Positions 16,577 to 24,426 of a stretch of 64,000 bases of DNA are shown one piece after another (position 1 is the stretch's first letter; the number at the start of each line of letters is the position of its first letter). This stretch comes from Chitinophaga ginsengisegetis (GTDB lineage Bacteria > Bacteroidota > Bacteroidia > Chitinophagales > Chitinophagaceae). The stretch spans positions 868,001 through 932,000 of the forward strand of contig NZ_FUZZ01000001.1 in the NCBI RefSeq assembly GCF_900168065.1. The letters are read 5' to 3'. The translations under genes were made by a program, and so were the position numbers. The notes beneath the pieces are model-generated. The model was not told the origin of the DNA. It did no database searches and worked only from the letters and a program-made list of their open reading frames with translations.

Positions 16577-18559
16577 ATGAAAACAGGGTTATTTTTTATC
16601 GCACTGCTTCCTTTTGCCGCCATTGCGCAAAGCAAACAGGACACCACTATAAAAAGCAAACGCCCCCTGCAGGAAGTAGTGGTAAGCGCCGGCAGCTTTG
16701 AAGCCAGCGACCGTGCCAAAGGCGCCTCGCTTACACCAATTGATGCCGTAACAGTAGCAGGCAGTAATGCCGATATCTCACAGGCGCTGCGCTCCCTGCC
16801 GGGCGCGCAACAGATCGGGGAACAATCCGGGCTTTTTGTACGCGGCGGTACCGGCGATGAAACCCGGCAGTTCATCGACGGCACCCTGCTGAAAACACCC
16901 AACTACCCCGCTGTTCCCGGCGTGCCGCAATATGCGCGGATCAACCCCTTCCTGTTCAAAGGCATCCTGTTCAGCTCAGGCGGATACTCCGCTTTATATG
17001 GTTCCGCTATGAGCAGCGCGCTTATCATGGAAAGCACCGACCTGCCGGAAAAAACCTCCGCCAGCTTCAGCGTGTTCCCCGCCAACCTGGGCGCAGGTTT
17101 CCAGCACCTGGCGCAGAATAATAAAAGCAGTTATGGCGTGAATCTGAACTACAGCAATCAATCGTTGTATAACAGCGTAGTGCCGCAGGTACCCGACTAC
17201 TTCGCCGGCCCCGCTTATGCAGACGGCAACTTCAACTTCAGGATACGTACCGGCAAAACAGGTATGCTCAAACTATACAGCAACTGGAGCTACAGCGATG
17301 TAGGCATGCGTAAACCAGACATCGACAGCGCCGCTCTTAACGCCGGCTACCAGGTGCGCGGCTGGAACAGTTACAATAACCTCAGCTTCCGCAGCTACCT
17401 GAACAACAACTGGAAAATGGACCTCGGCGCGGTGTACAGCTATAACCGGGAAGCAACGGCCAACAGTCTCACGGATGCGAAAGGCAATACCGCCGTTTCA
17501 TCTCTCCCTTATAAAACAGGCAATAGAACGATCCGCACCGATTTTGCACAGGCCAGGGTTGTATTCACCCGCTTCTTCTCCAAAGGACAGGCACTGCGTT
17601 TTGGCGGCGAACATTTCTATACCCGTGATAAAGGCATGTCCAACGACAGCGCCCTTGCATTAACGGATCACCTGTCGGCGGCCTTCGCGGAAGGCGATAT
17701 TTACCTCGCCCCCAACCTCGCTGCCAAAGCCGGTGTACGCATGGAATACGCTTCTGTGTTGCGTAAGCTGGTGGTAGCGCCCAGGCTCAGCATTGCTTAC
17801 CGCCTGCCCGATGCCAGCCAGTTTAACCTGGCCTATGGCATCTTTTACCAGGAACCGGCCAACGATTTTCTGTACCGGTACCGTGATCTCAACTTTTCCA
17901 GCGCTACCCATTATGTACTGAACTATACTAAAAAAGCGAACAACCGCTTCTTCCGGGCAGAGCTGTATTATAAAAAATACCACCACCTGGTAAAAACAAC
18001 GCCCACGCTGAGTAATAACGGGAACGGCTATGCGCAGGGACTGGAACTTTTCTGGCGGGATAAAAAAAGTGTCAAGGACCTCGACTATTGGATAACGTAT
18101 ACCTACCTGGATACCAAACGCAATTATCTTGATTATCCTTACGCCCTCCGGCCGTCCTTTACAGCGCCGCATACTACTACCGTGGCTGTTAAAAAGTTTT
18201 TCCGGGAGATCAGCACCAATGTGAATGTTTCCTGGGCGCTGGCTGCGGGACGCCCCTACTACCATATCAATACACACGGCATTACCGATCAGGGTACTAC
18301 TAAGGCGTATAACATCGCTAACCTGCATATAGCTTACCTCTGCTCCTTCTTTAAAAACCGGAAGTGGAAAGACTTCTCCGGCTTTGCGATGGGGGTTAAC
18401 AACCTCTTTGGCACCAAACAGGTGTTCGGGTATCAATACAGCGCAAACGGACAATTGAGGGAACCTGTAACGCTGCCGGCTACACGCGGTTATTTCATCG
18501 GCGTATTTATGAGTTTCGGTATAGACCGTACCGACGACTTTCTTAATAATAATTTATAA
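16577..18559 (+). CDS. TonB-dependent outer-membrane receptor
   Basis: A 660-residue receptor with a signal peptide (ends near IAQ18). A plug domain follows directly (~35-150), with 'LRSLPGAQQIGEQSGLFVRG' and 'RQFIDG', without the carboxypeptidase-like or STN domains seen in SusC proteins. The remainder is a 22-strand-type barrel ending in an aromatic-rich C-terminus. It is shorter than SusC proteins (about 1000 residues), like receptors for small ligands such as metals, cofactors or short oligomers. It is followed by two small envelope-protein genes and preceded by a LytS/LytTR pair, suggesting a signal-regulated import system. The ligand is not readable. Confidence 0.88.
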   Translation: MKTGLFFIALLPFAAIAQSKQDTTIKSKRPLQEVVVSAGSFEASDRAKGASLTPIDAVTVAGSNADISQALRSLPGAQQIGEQSGLFVRGGTGDETRQFIDGTLLKTPNYPAVPGVPQYARINPFLFKGILFSSGGYSALYGSAMSSALIMESTDLPEKTSASFSVFPANLGAGFQHLAQNNKSSYGVNLNYSNQSLYNSVVPQVPDYFAGPAYADGNFNFRIRTGKTGMLKLYSNWSYSDVGMRKPDIDSAALNAGYQVRGWNSYNNLSFRSYLNNNWKMDLGAVYSYNREATANSLTDAKGNTAVSSLPYKTGNRTIRTDFAQARVVFTRFFSKGQALRFGGEHFYTRDKGMSNDSALALTDHLSAAFAEGDIYLAPNLAAKAGVRMEYASVLRKLVVAPRLSIAYRLPDASQFNLAYGIFYQEPANDFLYRYRDLNFSSATHYVLNYTKKANNRFFRAELYYKKYHHLVKTTPTLSNNGNGYAQGLELFWRDKKSVKDLDYWITYTYLDTKRNYLDYPYALRPSFTAPHTTTVAVKKFFREISTNVNVSWALAAGRPYYHINTHGITDQGTTKAYNIANLHIAYLCSFFKNRKWKDFSGFAMGVNNLFGTKQVFGYQYSANGQLREPVTLPATRGYFIGVFMSFGIDRTDDFLNNNL

Positions 18560-18579
18560 AACACTAAACACACATCAAC

Positions 18580-19218
18580 ATGAAAAAGTTATTTATCTGT
18601 GTACTTCTCGTGGTAGTAGGCTATTACAGTGGCATGGCGCAATCCGGCGCATTACAACAGGCCGTGAACAAACTGGATCAGGCACAAACCGTAAAAGACT
18701 ACCAGGTGCTGGAGAAAACATTTGCCGGTATCAGCGAACAACCTGCATGGCTGCCTCCTTACTATGCAGCATTGTGTAATGCAAAAATTGGTTTCCTCCT
18801 GCAGGATGACGGTGAAAAGATAGAGCCTTTTGCCGACCGTGGGGAAACGCTGGCAAAGCAGGCGCTCTCGCTGCTCGACAGTACTACCCAAAAGAAGGAG
18901 CTGGCAGAAGTATACACCGTGCTGAGCATGGTATACCGCACCAAAGTATTCATCAATCCAATGACGTATGGCCGCAAATACGGCGTACTGTCCGGACAGA
19001 TGCTGCAAAAAGCGCTGGCGCTCGAACCCGGTAATCCGCGGGCATTGTATGTATCGGCATGGGTAAAATACTACACTCCCAGAATGTGGGGTGGCGATAA
19101 GGAACAGGCAAAGAAACTGGCTACAGAAAGCCTGCAAAAGCTGGGAAACCCCGGAACAGATGTGTACCCGCACTGGGGCCGGGCTGACGACCAGCAGTTA
19201 CTGGCGAAAATTAAATAA
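18580..19218 (+). CDS. Secreted TPR-like protein of unknown function
   Basis: A 212-residue protein with a clear signal peptide (MKKLFICVLLVVVGYYSGMAQ). The rest is largely helical, with TPR-like patterns: 'LAKQALSLLDSTTQKKELAEVYTVLS' in two stretches, and 'MLQKALALEPGNPRALYVSAW'. It lies 20 bp after the TonB-dependent receptor, so it is probably a periplasmic partner of that receptor. No enzymatic motif was found. Exact family not recognised. Confidence 0.75.
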   Translation: MKKLFICVLLVVVGYYSGMAQSGALQQAVNKLDQAQTVKDYQVLEKTFAGISEQPAWLPPYYAALCNAKIGFLLQDDGEKIEPFADRGETLAKQALSLLDSTTQKKELAEVYTVLSMVYRTKVFINPMTYGRKYGVLSGQMLQKALALEPGNPRALYVSAWVKYYTPRMWGGDKEQAKKLATESLQKLGNPGTDVYPHWGRADDQQLLAKIK

Positions 19219-19230
19219 CCTTTAAAAAGA

Positions 19231-19497
19231 ATGATTATGGGACTTGGGATTATTATCCTGCTGCGTGTGCTGTTTGCTGCCAGCATGGTATTTATTATCG
19301 GTTATGTTTTTGGCGGCTTTTCAAAAAAACCGGCCCTTCGCACTATCACTAAAGTAGCTTCTATACTGGTGATTGTATTATTCATCGCGGCCAATGTGCT
19401 ACTCACCCGCATGGCTATACGCCAGTGGAATAATGGGAATAATGATCCGTGGTGCAAGCATGGACGTGAGGTAAAAACAGAAATACCCCGTCCGTAA
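19231..19497 (+). CDS. Small two-helix membrane protein, unknown
   Basis: An 88-residue protein with two hydrophobic segments (about residues 4-28 and 38-60) and a polar C-terminus. It starts 12 bp after the TPR-like gene; the start could also be the second ATG at 19237. It is last in the receptor cluster and is followed by a strong terminator. Family not recognised. Confidence 0.6.
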   Translation: MIMGLGIIILLRVLFAASMVFIIGYVFGGFSKKPALRTITKVASILVIVLFIAANVLLTRMAIRQWNNGNNDPWCKHGREVKTEIPRP

Positions 19498-19504
19498 AAA
19501 CTAA

Positions 19505-19540
19505 CAGGACCGGCCATGATAGCCGGTCCTGCTTTTTTTA
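19505..19540 (+). terminator. Intrinsic terminator of the receptor cluster
   Basis: A 10-bp perfect GC-rich stem (19505-19514 with 19522-19531, seven-base loop) is followed by a T-run. It ends the receptor / TPR / membrane protein cluster and may also serve the weak reverse ORF at 19545. Confidence 0.9.
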
Positions 19541-19544
19541 TAAT

Positions 19545-19751
19545 TTATATTCCTGGTTTACCAAAGCGAGCCAGGTCTTGACGGTGGTAGCCTTCCCAGA
19601 CATAGTTTTTTGTATCCAGGGCAGATGGTAATACGGCCAGGTTGTCTTTGCTGATTGTCCGCCCTATAAACCGCATCCCACAGTGCCTGCAAATCAATTG
19701 CCGGCATAGTTCCTTATTAGACGAAAAACATTCCCCGTCAAAATAGCTCAA
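19545..19751 (-). CDS. Doubtful small cysteine-containing ORF
   Basis: A 68-codon reading frame whose only available start is TTG, with an in-frame stop just upstream. The translation contains a CRHC pair plus two more cysteines and looks protein-like at the C-terminus ('LPSALDTKNYVWEGYHRQDL'). It ends directly at the terminator hairpin at 19505-19540, which supports a real gene or a gene remnant. Family not recognised. It is the only candidate gene in the 19498-19862 interval. Confidence 0.3.
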   Translation of the reverse strand: MSYFDGECFSSNKELCRQLICRHCGMRFIGRTISKDNLAVLPSALDTKNYVWEGYHRQDLARFGKPGI

Positions 19752-19862
19752 TAACTATAATTTTCAAGTGCTCAAAAAGTAAAGATGGCATAAAGCCGGC
19801 CCATCAGATGCCAAAACGGCACCTGCAATAATCTGGAAATAAATTTGAGCCGCTGGGTTATT

Positions 19863-20858
19863 ATGGATAACTCAATTTCATTTCTTACGCATCAGGCGTC
19901 GAACGATAGGAGTTTATTAGATGCCTATTCTCAAACCGTTACCGGCGTAGTGGGTACTGTAGCCGAATCGGTGGTACATATAGAAGTACAGAAGAAGGTA
20001 AGCGACCAGCGAACGCGGGAAAGGCGTGCGCAGGGAGGCACCGGTTCCGGCTTCATTATTTCTTCCGATGGTTTTATCATTACCAATAACCACGTAGTGG
20101 AAAACGCCGACAGTATTAAAGTGTCGTTTGTAGACGGCAGGCGGGTAAACGCAGAGATCAAAGGGGCCGACCCCTCCACGGATATTGCCGTATTGAAGAT
20201 CGACGAAACGGGGTTGAAAGCGATGCCGCTGGCAGACTCCTCCATGCTGCAGGTAGGACAAATTGCGATTGCCATTGGTAACCCGATGGGATTACAGTAT
20301 ACCGTTACCGCAGGAGTGGTGAGCGCATTAGGACGTACGCTCCGGGCCAGCAATGGCCGGCTGATCGACAACGTGATCCAGACCGATGCTGCGCTTAATC
20401 CGGGCAACAGCGGCGGCCCGCTGGTCAACTCTATGGGGCAGGTAATTGGCGTGAATACCGCCGTTATCGCATCCGCACAGGGACTTTGCTTTGCCATTTC
20501 CTCCAACCTGGCCGCACAGATTGCCGGTCAGCTGATCCTGCACGGAAAGATCCGGCGGGCGCAGCTGGGCATCGCCGCACAACCGGTAAACCTCAGCAGC
20601 AGGATGATTGGCGCCAATAAACTCAATACTCACACGGGTGTATACGTGTTTGAAACCGTTCCGGATGGCAACTTCTATAACAGCGAACTGCATATCGGCG
20701 ATATCATTATTGCCTTTGATGGCAAACCGGTTACTTCCGTAGATGACCTGCACCTTTTATTATCCGATAAACAAATCGGCAGAAAGATCCCGGTAGACAT
20801 ACTCCGGGGTGGCAGGAAACAGACAGTGGAAGTAATTCCCGGCGAAATAAAAAATTAA
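19863..20858 (+). CDS. HtrA/DegP-like trypsin-fold serine protease with PDZ domain, no signal peptide
   Basis: I use ATG 19863 (331 residues) rather than the TTG at 19845. The protease domain (~30-230) has the complete triad: H77 (ITNNHVVENAD), D107 (DPSTDIAVLKID) and S183 (NPGNSGGPLVN). A single PDZ domain (~240-330) follows ('LHIGDIIIAFDGKPVTSVDDL'). HtrA proteins degrade or chaperone misfolded envelope proteins. Unlike the usual periplasmic form, the N-terminus (MDNSISFLTHQASNDRSLLD) is polar, with no signal peptide or membrane anchor, suggesting a cytoplasmic location. Monocistronic, with its own terminator. Confidence 0.9.
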   Translation: MDNSISFLTHQASNDRSLLDAYSQTVTGVVGTVAESVVHIEVQKKVSDQRTRERRAQGGTGSGFIISSDGFIITNNHVVENADSIKVSFVDGRRVNAEIKGADPSTDIAVLKIDETGLKAMPLADSSMLQVGQIAIAIGNPMGLQYTVTAGVVSALGRTLRASNGRLIDNVIQTDAALNPGNSGGPLVNSMGQVIGVNTAVIASAQGLCFAISSNLAAQIAGQLILHGKIRRAQLGIAAQPVNLSSRMIGANKLNTHTGVYVFETVPDGNFYNSELHIGDIIIAFDGKPVTSVDDLHLLLSDKQIGRKIPVDILRGGRKQTVEVIPGEIKN

Positions 20859-20879
20859 TAGTGGCACCTGAAAGATGAG

Positions 20880-20918
20880 GCTGTTCCGGAACAGGGATGT
20901 TCCGGGGCAGCTTTTTTT
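20880..20918 (+). terminator. Intrinsic terminator of the HtrA-like gene
   Basis: The stem GCTGTTCCGGAAC pairs with GTTCCGGGGCAGC (two G-U pairs, short loop), followed by seven T residues. It lies 20 bp after the protease stop codon. Confidence 0.88.
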
Positions 20919-20944
20919 ATTGTCTCCCGGAAGAAATATTTCAT

Positions 20945-20964
20945 AAGTAAACAAACATTTACTT
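20945..20964. promoter_or_regulatory. Putative operator of the TetR-family regulator
   Basis: A perfect inverted repeat AAGTAAA-N6-TTTACTT ends 23 bp before the TetR start codon, overlapping the presumed promoter (ACTTTGC follows). The size, symmetry and position are what is expected for a TetR-dimer site, suggesting autoregulation of the regulator and the monooxygenase behind it. Confidence 0.65.
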
Positions 20965-20987
20965 ACTTTGCAGTAATATATTACCAC

Positions 20988-21584
20988 ATGAGACCTAAAA
21001 ACCTGGAGAAAGAGGAAGCCATCCGCACCATTGCATTGCAGATCATTGCCGAAGAGGGACTGGAAAACCTCACCATGCAGAAGCTGGCGAAGGCAGCCAA
21101 CATATCGCCTAGAACGATTTATATAAAGTACAAAGACAAAGAAGATCTCCTGATAAAATTATTTATTGAAGAAGTACTGGGCCCCTATGAAACAGCCGTG
21201 CTGGAAAACTTTCATGCCAGCATGGACTTTGCAACAGGCGTTAAAAAGCTGTGGCAAAACAGCTTCCGTTACCTCACCCGTAACAGGACGCATTTTGCAT
21301 TGCTTCAGAACGGGAAAACTTCTCCCCTGCTTAACAAAGCATATCAACAGGCAAACATTGAACAGGGACAATATTTTAAACCCATCCACCAGTTCTTTAA
21401 ACAACAGGTAAAACAAGGCGTAGTCCGCAACTTCCACCAGGATATTTACCGGGCCTTATTATTCGCTCCCCTTCTGGAACTGGTCAATGAATATTTTGAT
21501 TATACAGAAAGACCTAAACAAATCATCACAGAGAAAGTGATACTCGACTGCTGCGAAGCAGTGATCAAAGGAATGCTGAAATAA
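20988..21584 (+). CDS. TetR/AcrR-family transcriptional regulator
   Basis: A 198-residue regulator. The N-terminal HTH spans about residues 8-55, with 'IAEEGLENLTMQKLAKAANIS' broken across the two helices and 'PRTIYIKYKDKEDLL' as the recognition segment. The C-terminal ligand/dimer domain resembles the AcrR-type. The gene is preceded by a palindromic site and followed 13 bp later by a TetX-like flavin monooxygenase, so the probable target is its own operon, induced by a small molecule. Confidence 0.9.
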   Translation: MRPKNLEKEEAIRTIALQIIAEEGLENLTMQKLAKAANISPRTIYIKYKDKEDLLIKLFIEEVLGPYETAVLENFHASMDFATGVKKLWQNSFRYLTRNRTHFALLQNGKTSPLLNKAYQQANIEQGQYFKPIHQFFKQQVKQGVVRNFHQDIYRALLFAPLLELVNEYFDYTERPKQIITEKVILDCCEAVIKGMLK

Positions 21585-21597
21585 AACAAACAACAAC

Positions 21598-22740
21598 ATG
21601 AGCATCATTCAACACAAAAAAATAGCCATCGTAGGCGGAGGCCCCGGTGGATTAACACTGGCCAGGATCCTGCAGATGAACAACGCAGCCGTAACAGTAT
21701 ACGAAAGGGACGTTAACCGGGAAGCACGCGTACAGGGCGCCACACTGGACCTTCACGAAGAATCAGGATTAAAAGCACTGGAGGAAGCCGGGCTGATGGA
21801 CGCATTCAGGGCCAGCTACCGCCCGGGCGCCGACCGGCTGCGCATCGTTGATAAACACGCGGCCATTATTCTCGATGACCATGAAAACGGCGGAGAAGAC
21901 AGATCGCGCCCGGAAATTGACCGCGGCCCCCTCAAAGAAATATTGCTGGATTCACTGGAACCCGACACCGTTGTATGGGACAGCCAGTTTGTATCTATGT
22001 TGCCACACCAGCACGGCTGGCAACTCACCTTTAAAAACGGCAGCACTGCCATTGCAGACATCGTGATTGCAGCAGATGGCGCCAATTCAAAGATCCGTCC
22101 GTATATCACGCCCATCCAGCCTTTTTATGCAGGCGTTACCGTTGTGGAAGGCGCGGTGTATGATGCCTCAACGATGTGCCCAAACATAAACGCACTCGTG
22201 AAAGGTGGGAAAGTATTTGCGCTCGGTGATGCGCAATCATTAATCGTAAGTTCCAAAGGAGACGGCAGCCTGGCGTTTTATACCGGCGTAAATACTGATG
22301 AAAACTGGTATAAAACCAGTAACATCAACTTCTCAGATAAAACACAGGTATTAGCCTGGTTTAAAGCAACCTTTACCGGTTGGGATAACATCTGGCTGGA
22401 ACTGTTTGAAAATGCCAACGCCAGTTTCATACCACGCCCGCAATACTGCATGCCCTTTGATCAAACATGGGAAGCATTACCCAATCTCACTATGCTCGGC
22501 GACGCCGCCCACCTGATGCCTCCTTACGCCGGCGAAGGCGTGAATATGGCGATGCTGGATGCCCTTGAATTAGGCCGCTGCCTTACCGGGGAAAATTTCC
22601 CGGATGTTCATTCCGCTATTGCTGCATATGAAAAACAAATGCGCGCAAGAGCTGGTGAAACAGCGAGAATAACGATGGAGTCGACGGCAGCGTTGCATTC
22701 GGAGGATGCGGTTGATTTTATGATGAGGATAGTGGGGTAA
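21598..22740 (+). CDS. TetX-family FAD-dependent monooxygenase
   Basis: A 380-residue flavoprotein. It has the FAD-binding GGGPGG motif (residues 13-18), 'YERDVNREARVQGATLDLH', 'EIDRGPLKEILLDSLE' and the second FAD motif 'GDAAHLMPPYAGEGVN' near 301. From memory of Tet(X), which hydroxylates tetracyclines, these blocks correspond closely to its 'YERDNDREARIFGGTLDLH', 'EINRNDLRAILLNSLE' and 'GDAAHLMPPFAGQGVN'. This places the protein in the same subfamily. Whether it acts on tetracyclines or on another aromatic or polyketide substrate cannot be decided from sequence; the substrate-pocket residues between blocks differ. It is coupled to the TetR gene. Confidence 0.88.
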   Translation: MSIIQHKKIAIVGGGPGGLTLARILQMNNAAVTVYERDVNREARVQGATLDLHEESGLKALEEAGLMDAFRASYRPGADRLRIVDKHAAIILDDHENGGEDRSRPEIDRGPLKEILLDSLEPDTVVWDSQFVSMLPHQHGWQLTFKNGSTAIADIVIAADGANSKIRPYITPIQPFYAGVTVVEGAVYDASTMCPNINALVKGGKVFALGDAQSLIVSSKGDGSLAFYTGVNTDENWYKTSNINFSDKTQVLAWFKATFTGWDNIWLELFENANASFIPRPQYCMPFDQTWEALPNLTMLGDAAHLMPPYAGEGVNMAMLDALELGRCLTGENFPDVHSAIAAYEKQMRARAGETARITMESTAALHSEDAVDFMMRIVG

Positions 22741-22748
22741 CTTGGTCA

Positions 22749-22937
22749 CTAATTATGCATAATAACAGAATCCCTGCTTTGCGCCAGCTTGTTCAGGCTG
22801 TCTTTTTCGTGGTACTCCTTCACCCGCCTGTTCCATGTTTCTTTTTGTTTTCGTAGTCGCCAATCCTTAGAAAAGCAGGATGCAAATAACAAGGTAACTA
22901 TAAAAAAACCTCCTGTTTTTATAAGTATCTTTATCAT
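22749..22937 (-). CDS. Small putative lipoprotein
   Basis: A 62-residue product starting at ATG 22937, with a signal and lipobox (FFIVTLLFASCFSKDW) and a charged coiled remainder (RKQKETWNRRVKEYHEKDSLNK). It converges with the TetX-like gene (8-bp gap) and diverges from the amidohydrolase (22-bp gap between starts). Small charged lipoproteins like this are common in Bacteroidota envelopes; function unknown. Confidence 0.55.
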   Translation of the reverse strand: MIKILIKTGGFFIVTLLFASCFSKDWRLRKQKETWNRRVKEYHEKDSLNKLAQSRDSVIMHN

Positions 22938-22959
22938 GTCTTTAATATACATTAATGCT

Positions 22960-24294
22960 ATGAAAAACTACCTGTTACTCCTCCTCGCCCTCTTCCCGCT
23001 GGCTGCCTTCCAGCCAACACCTCCTGTTAAAGCCATCCTGTTAAAGGATGTAACCCTCATCGATGGCAACGGCGGCGCCCCTGCGGAGCATACAGATATT
23101 CTCATCAAAGATGGCAAAATTGCCGCAACCGGCAGGAATATACCAGCCGGCGGCGCTACGGTGATTGATGGCAAAGGCAAAACCGTTATGCCCGCTATCA
23201 CCAGCAGCCACGTGCATATTGGCATGATGAAAGGAAACGATAACAACAGCGATCCATACACACGCGAAAACATATTATCACAACTGAAAAAATACGCGGA
23301 CTATGGTATCACCAACATACTGGTGATGGGATCGGATCAGCCGATGCTTTTCACTTCCGGACTACGCGACTCTTCTGTAAATGGTTTATTACCGGGCGCA
23401 CGGCTGTTTTCCGCCGGTTATGGATTTGCGGCAGCGCAGGGTGGTCCGCCGATGAAGTATGTGTATCATCCTGCTACGGTGACACAGGCTATTGCACAAC
23501 TGGATAGCGTATCGCTGGTAAAGCCAACGGTAATAAAAATGTGGGTAGATGATTTTGGCGGATCAACTCCCAAAATGGACCCTGCTATTTACAAGGCGCT
23601 TATTACCCGTGCACATGCACGTCATATCCCGGTGGCGTCACATCTGTACTACCTTGCAGATGCGAAAAGCCTCGTCGCCAGCGGACTGGACATCATTGCA
23701 CACAGCATCCGCGACCAGGAAATTGACGCGGCGCTACTACAACAGATGAAAGCCAAAGGCATCATTTACATCCCTACCCTTTCACTGGATGAATATGCGT
23801 ATATCTATGCCCGTAAGCCGGAGTGGATCAATGACCCTTTCTTCAAAGCATCGCTGGAACCCGGCGTGTATGAAATGATTACTTCGCCCGCCTACCAGGA
23901 TAAGTTGAAGAACTCTCCCTCCTACCAACGGAACCTGCATGCGTTTGAAACAGCGATGAAAAATGTAAAGAGAATAGCAGATGCCGGCATCATTGTAGCA
24001 CTCGGCACCGACTCCGGCGCACAACCGGTACGTACACAGGGATTCTCCGAACACCTTGAAATGGAGCTGCTCGTACAGGCCGGACTCACTCCTTTACAGG
24101 CTATTACCATTGCCACTAAAAATGCAGCTGCTGCCCTGAAAATAGATCGCCACTATGGCACCATCGAAAAAGGTAAAACCGCAGACCTGATTATCCTGGA
24201 TGCCAACCCCGCACAGGATATTAAGAACACGCGGAAAATAGCAGCAGTATACAAAGCAGGCGAAGAAGTAAGTAAAGGTCCGCTGCAACCATAG
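22960..24294 (+). CDS. Secreted metal-dependent amidohydrolase (imidazolonepropionase-like)
   Basis: The start is placed at ATG 22960, giving a proper signal peptide (MKNYLLLLLALFPLAAFQP); the longer frame to 22789 runs through the divergent lipoprotein and is rejected. The 444-residue product has the amidohydrolase metal motif 'SSHVHIG', histidines in 'VASHLYY' and 'IIAHSIRD', and the catalytic Asp in 'ALGTDSGAQP'. The C-terminal composite domain has 'GTIEKGKTADLIILDANP'. Relatives hydrolyse cyclic amides, dipeptides or related compounds in the periplasm. Substrate unknown. Confidence 0.85.
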   Translation: MKNYLLLLLALFPLAAFQPTPPVKAILLKDVTLIDGNGGAPAEHTDILIKDGKIAATGRNIPAGGATVIDGKGKTVMPAITSSHVHIGMMKGNDNNSDPYTRENILSQLKKYADYGITNILVMGSDQPMLFTSGLRDSSVNGLLPGARLFSAGYGFAAAQGGPPMKYVYHPATVTQAIAQLDSVSLVKPTVIKMWVDDFGGSTPKMDPAIYKALITRAHARHIPVASHLYYLADAKSLVASGLDIIAHSIRDQEIDAALLQQMKAKGIIYIPTLSLDEYAYIYARKPEWINDPFFKASLEPGVYEMITSPAYQDKLKNSPSYQRNLHAFETAMKNVKRIADAGIIVALGTDSGAQPVRTQGFSEHLEMELLVQAGLTPLQAITIATKNAAAALKIDRHYGTIEKGKTADLIILDANPAQDIKNTRKIAAVYKAGEEVSKGPLQP

Positions 24295-24426
24295 TGTAGT
24301 ACGCCTGCGTACACCGGGTGTTCATTTTTGATACAAGTATTTTTATTTTTAAATACATAAGAAGATAACAGTGAATGCTGTGCCAAATGGCACCCTCTTA
24401 GGATAGGATGTTTTCAAAAAACAACC

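Noticed and set aside
15913..16902. A 329-codon minus-strand frame across the LytTR regulator and receptor start
   Set aside because: Covers two well-supported genes and the promoter between them; no motif of its own.
21598..22740. Calling the TetX-like gene a tetracycline-resistance gene
   Set aside because: Subfamily membership is clear, but substrate residues cannot be judged by eye and most relatives act on other compounds.
22789..22959. Upstream extension of the amidohydrolase frame
   Set aside because: It runs through the divergent lipoprotein gene and would bury the clear signal peptide at 22960.
24380..24393. GTGCCA-AA-TGGCAC palindrome before the serine hydrolase
   Set aside because: A single 6-bp-arm palindrome; could be an operator but has no supporting regulator or second copy.
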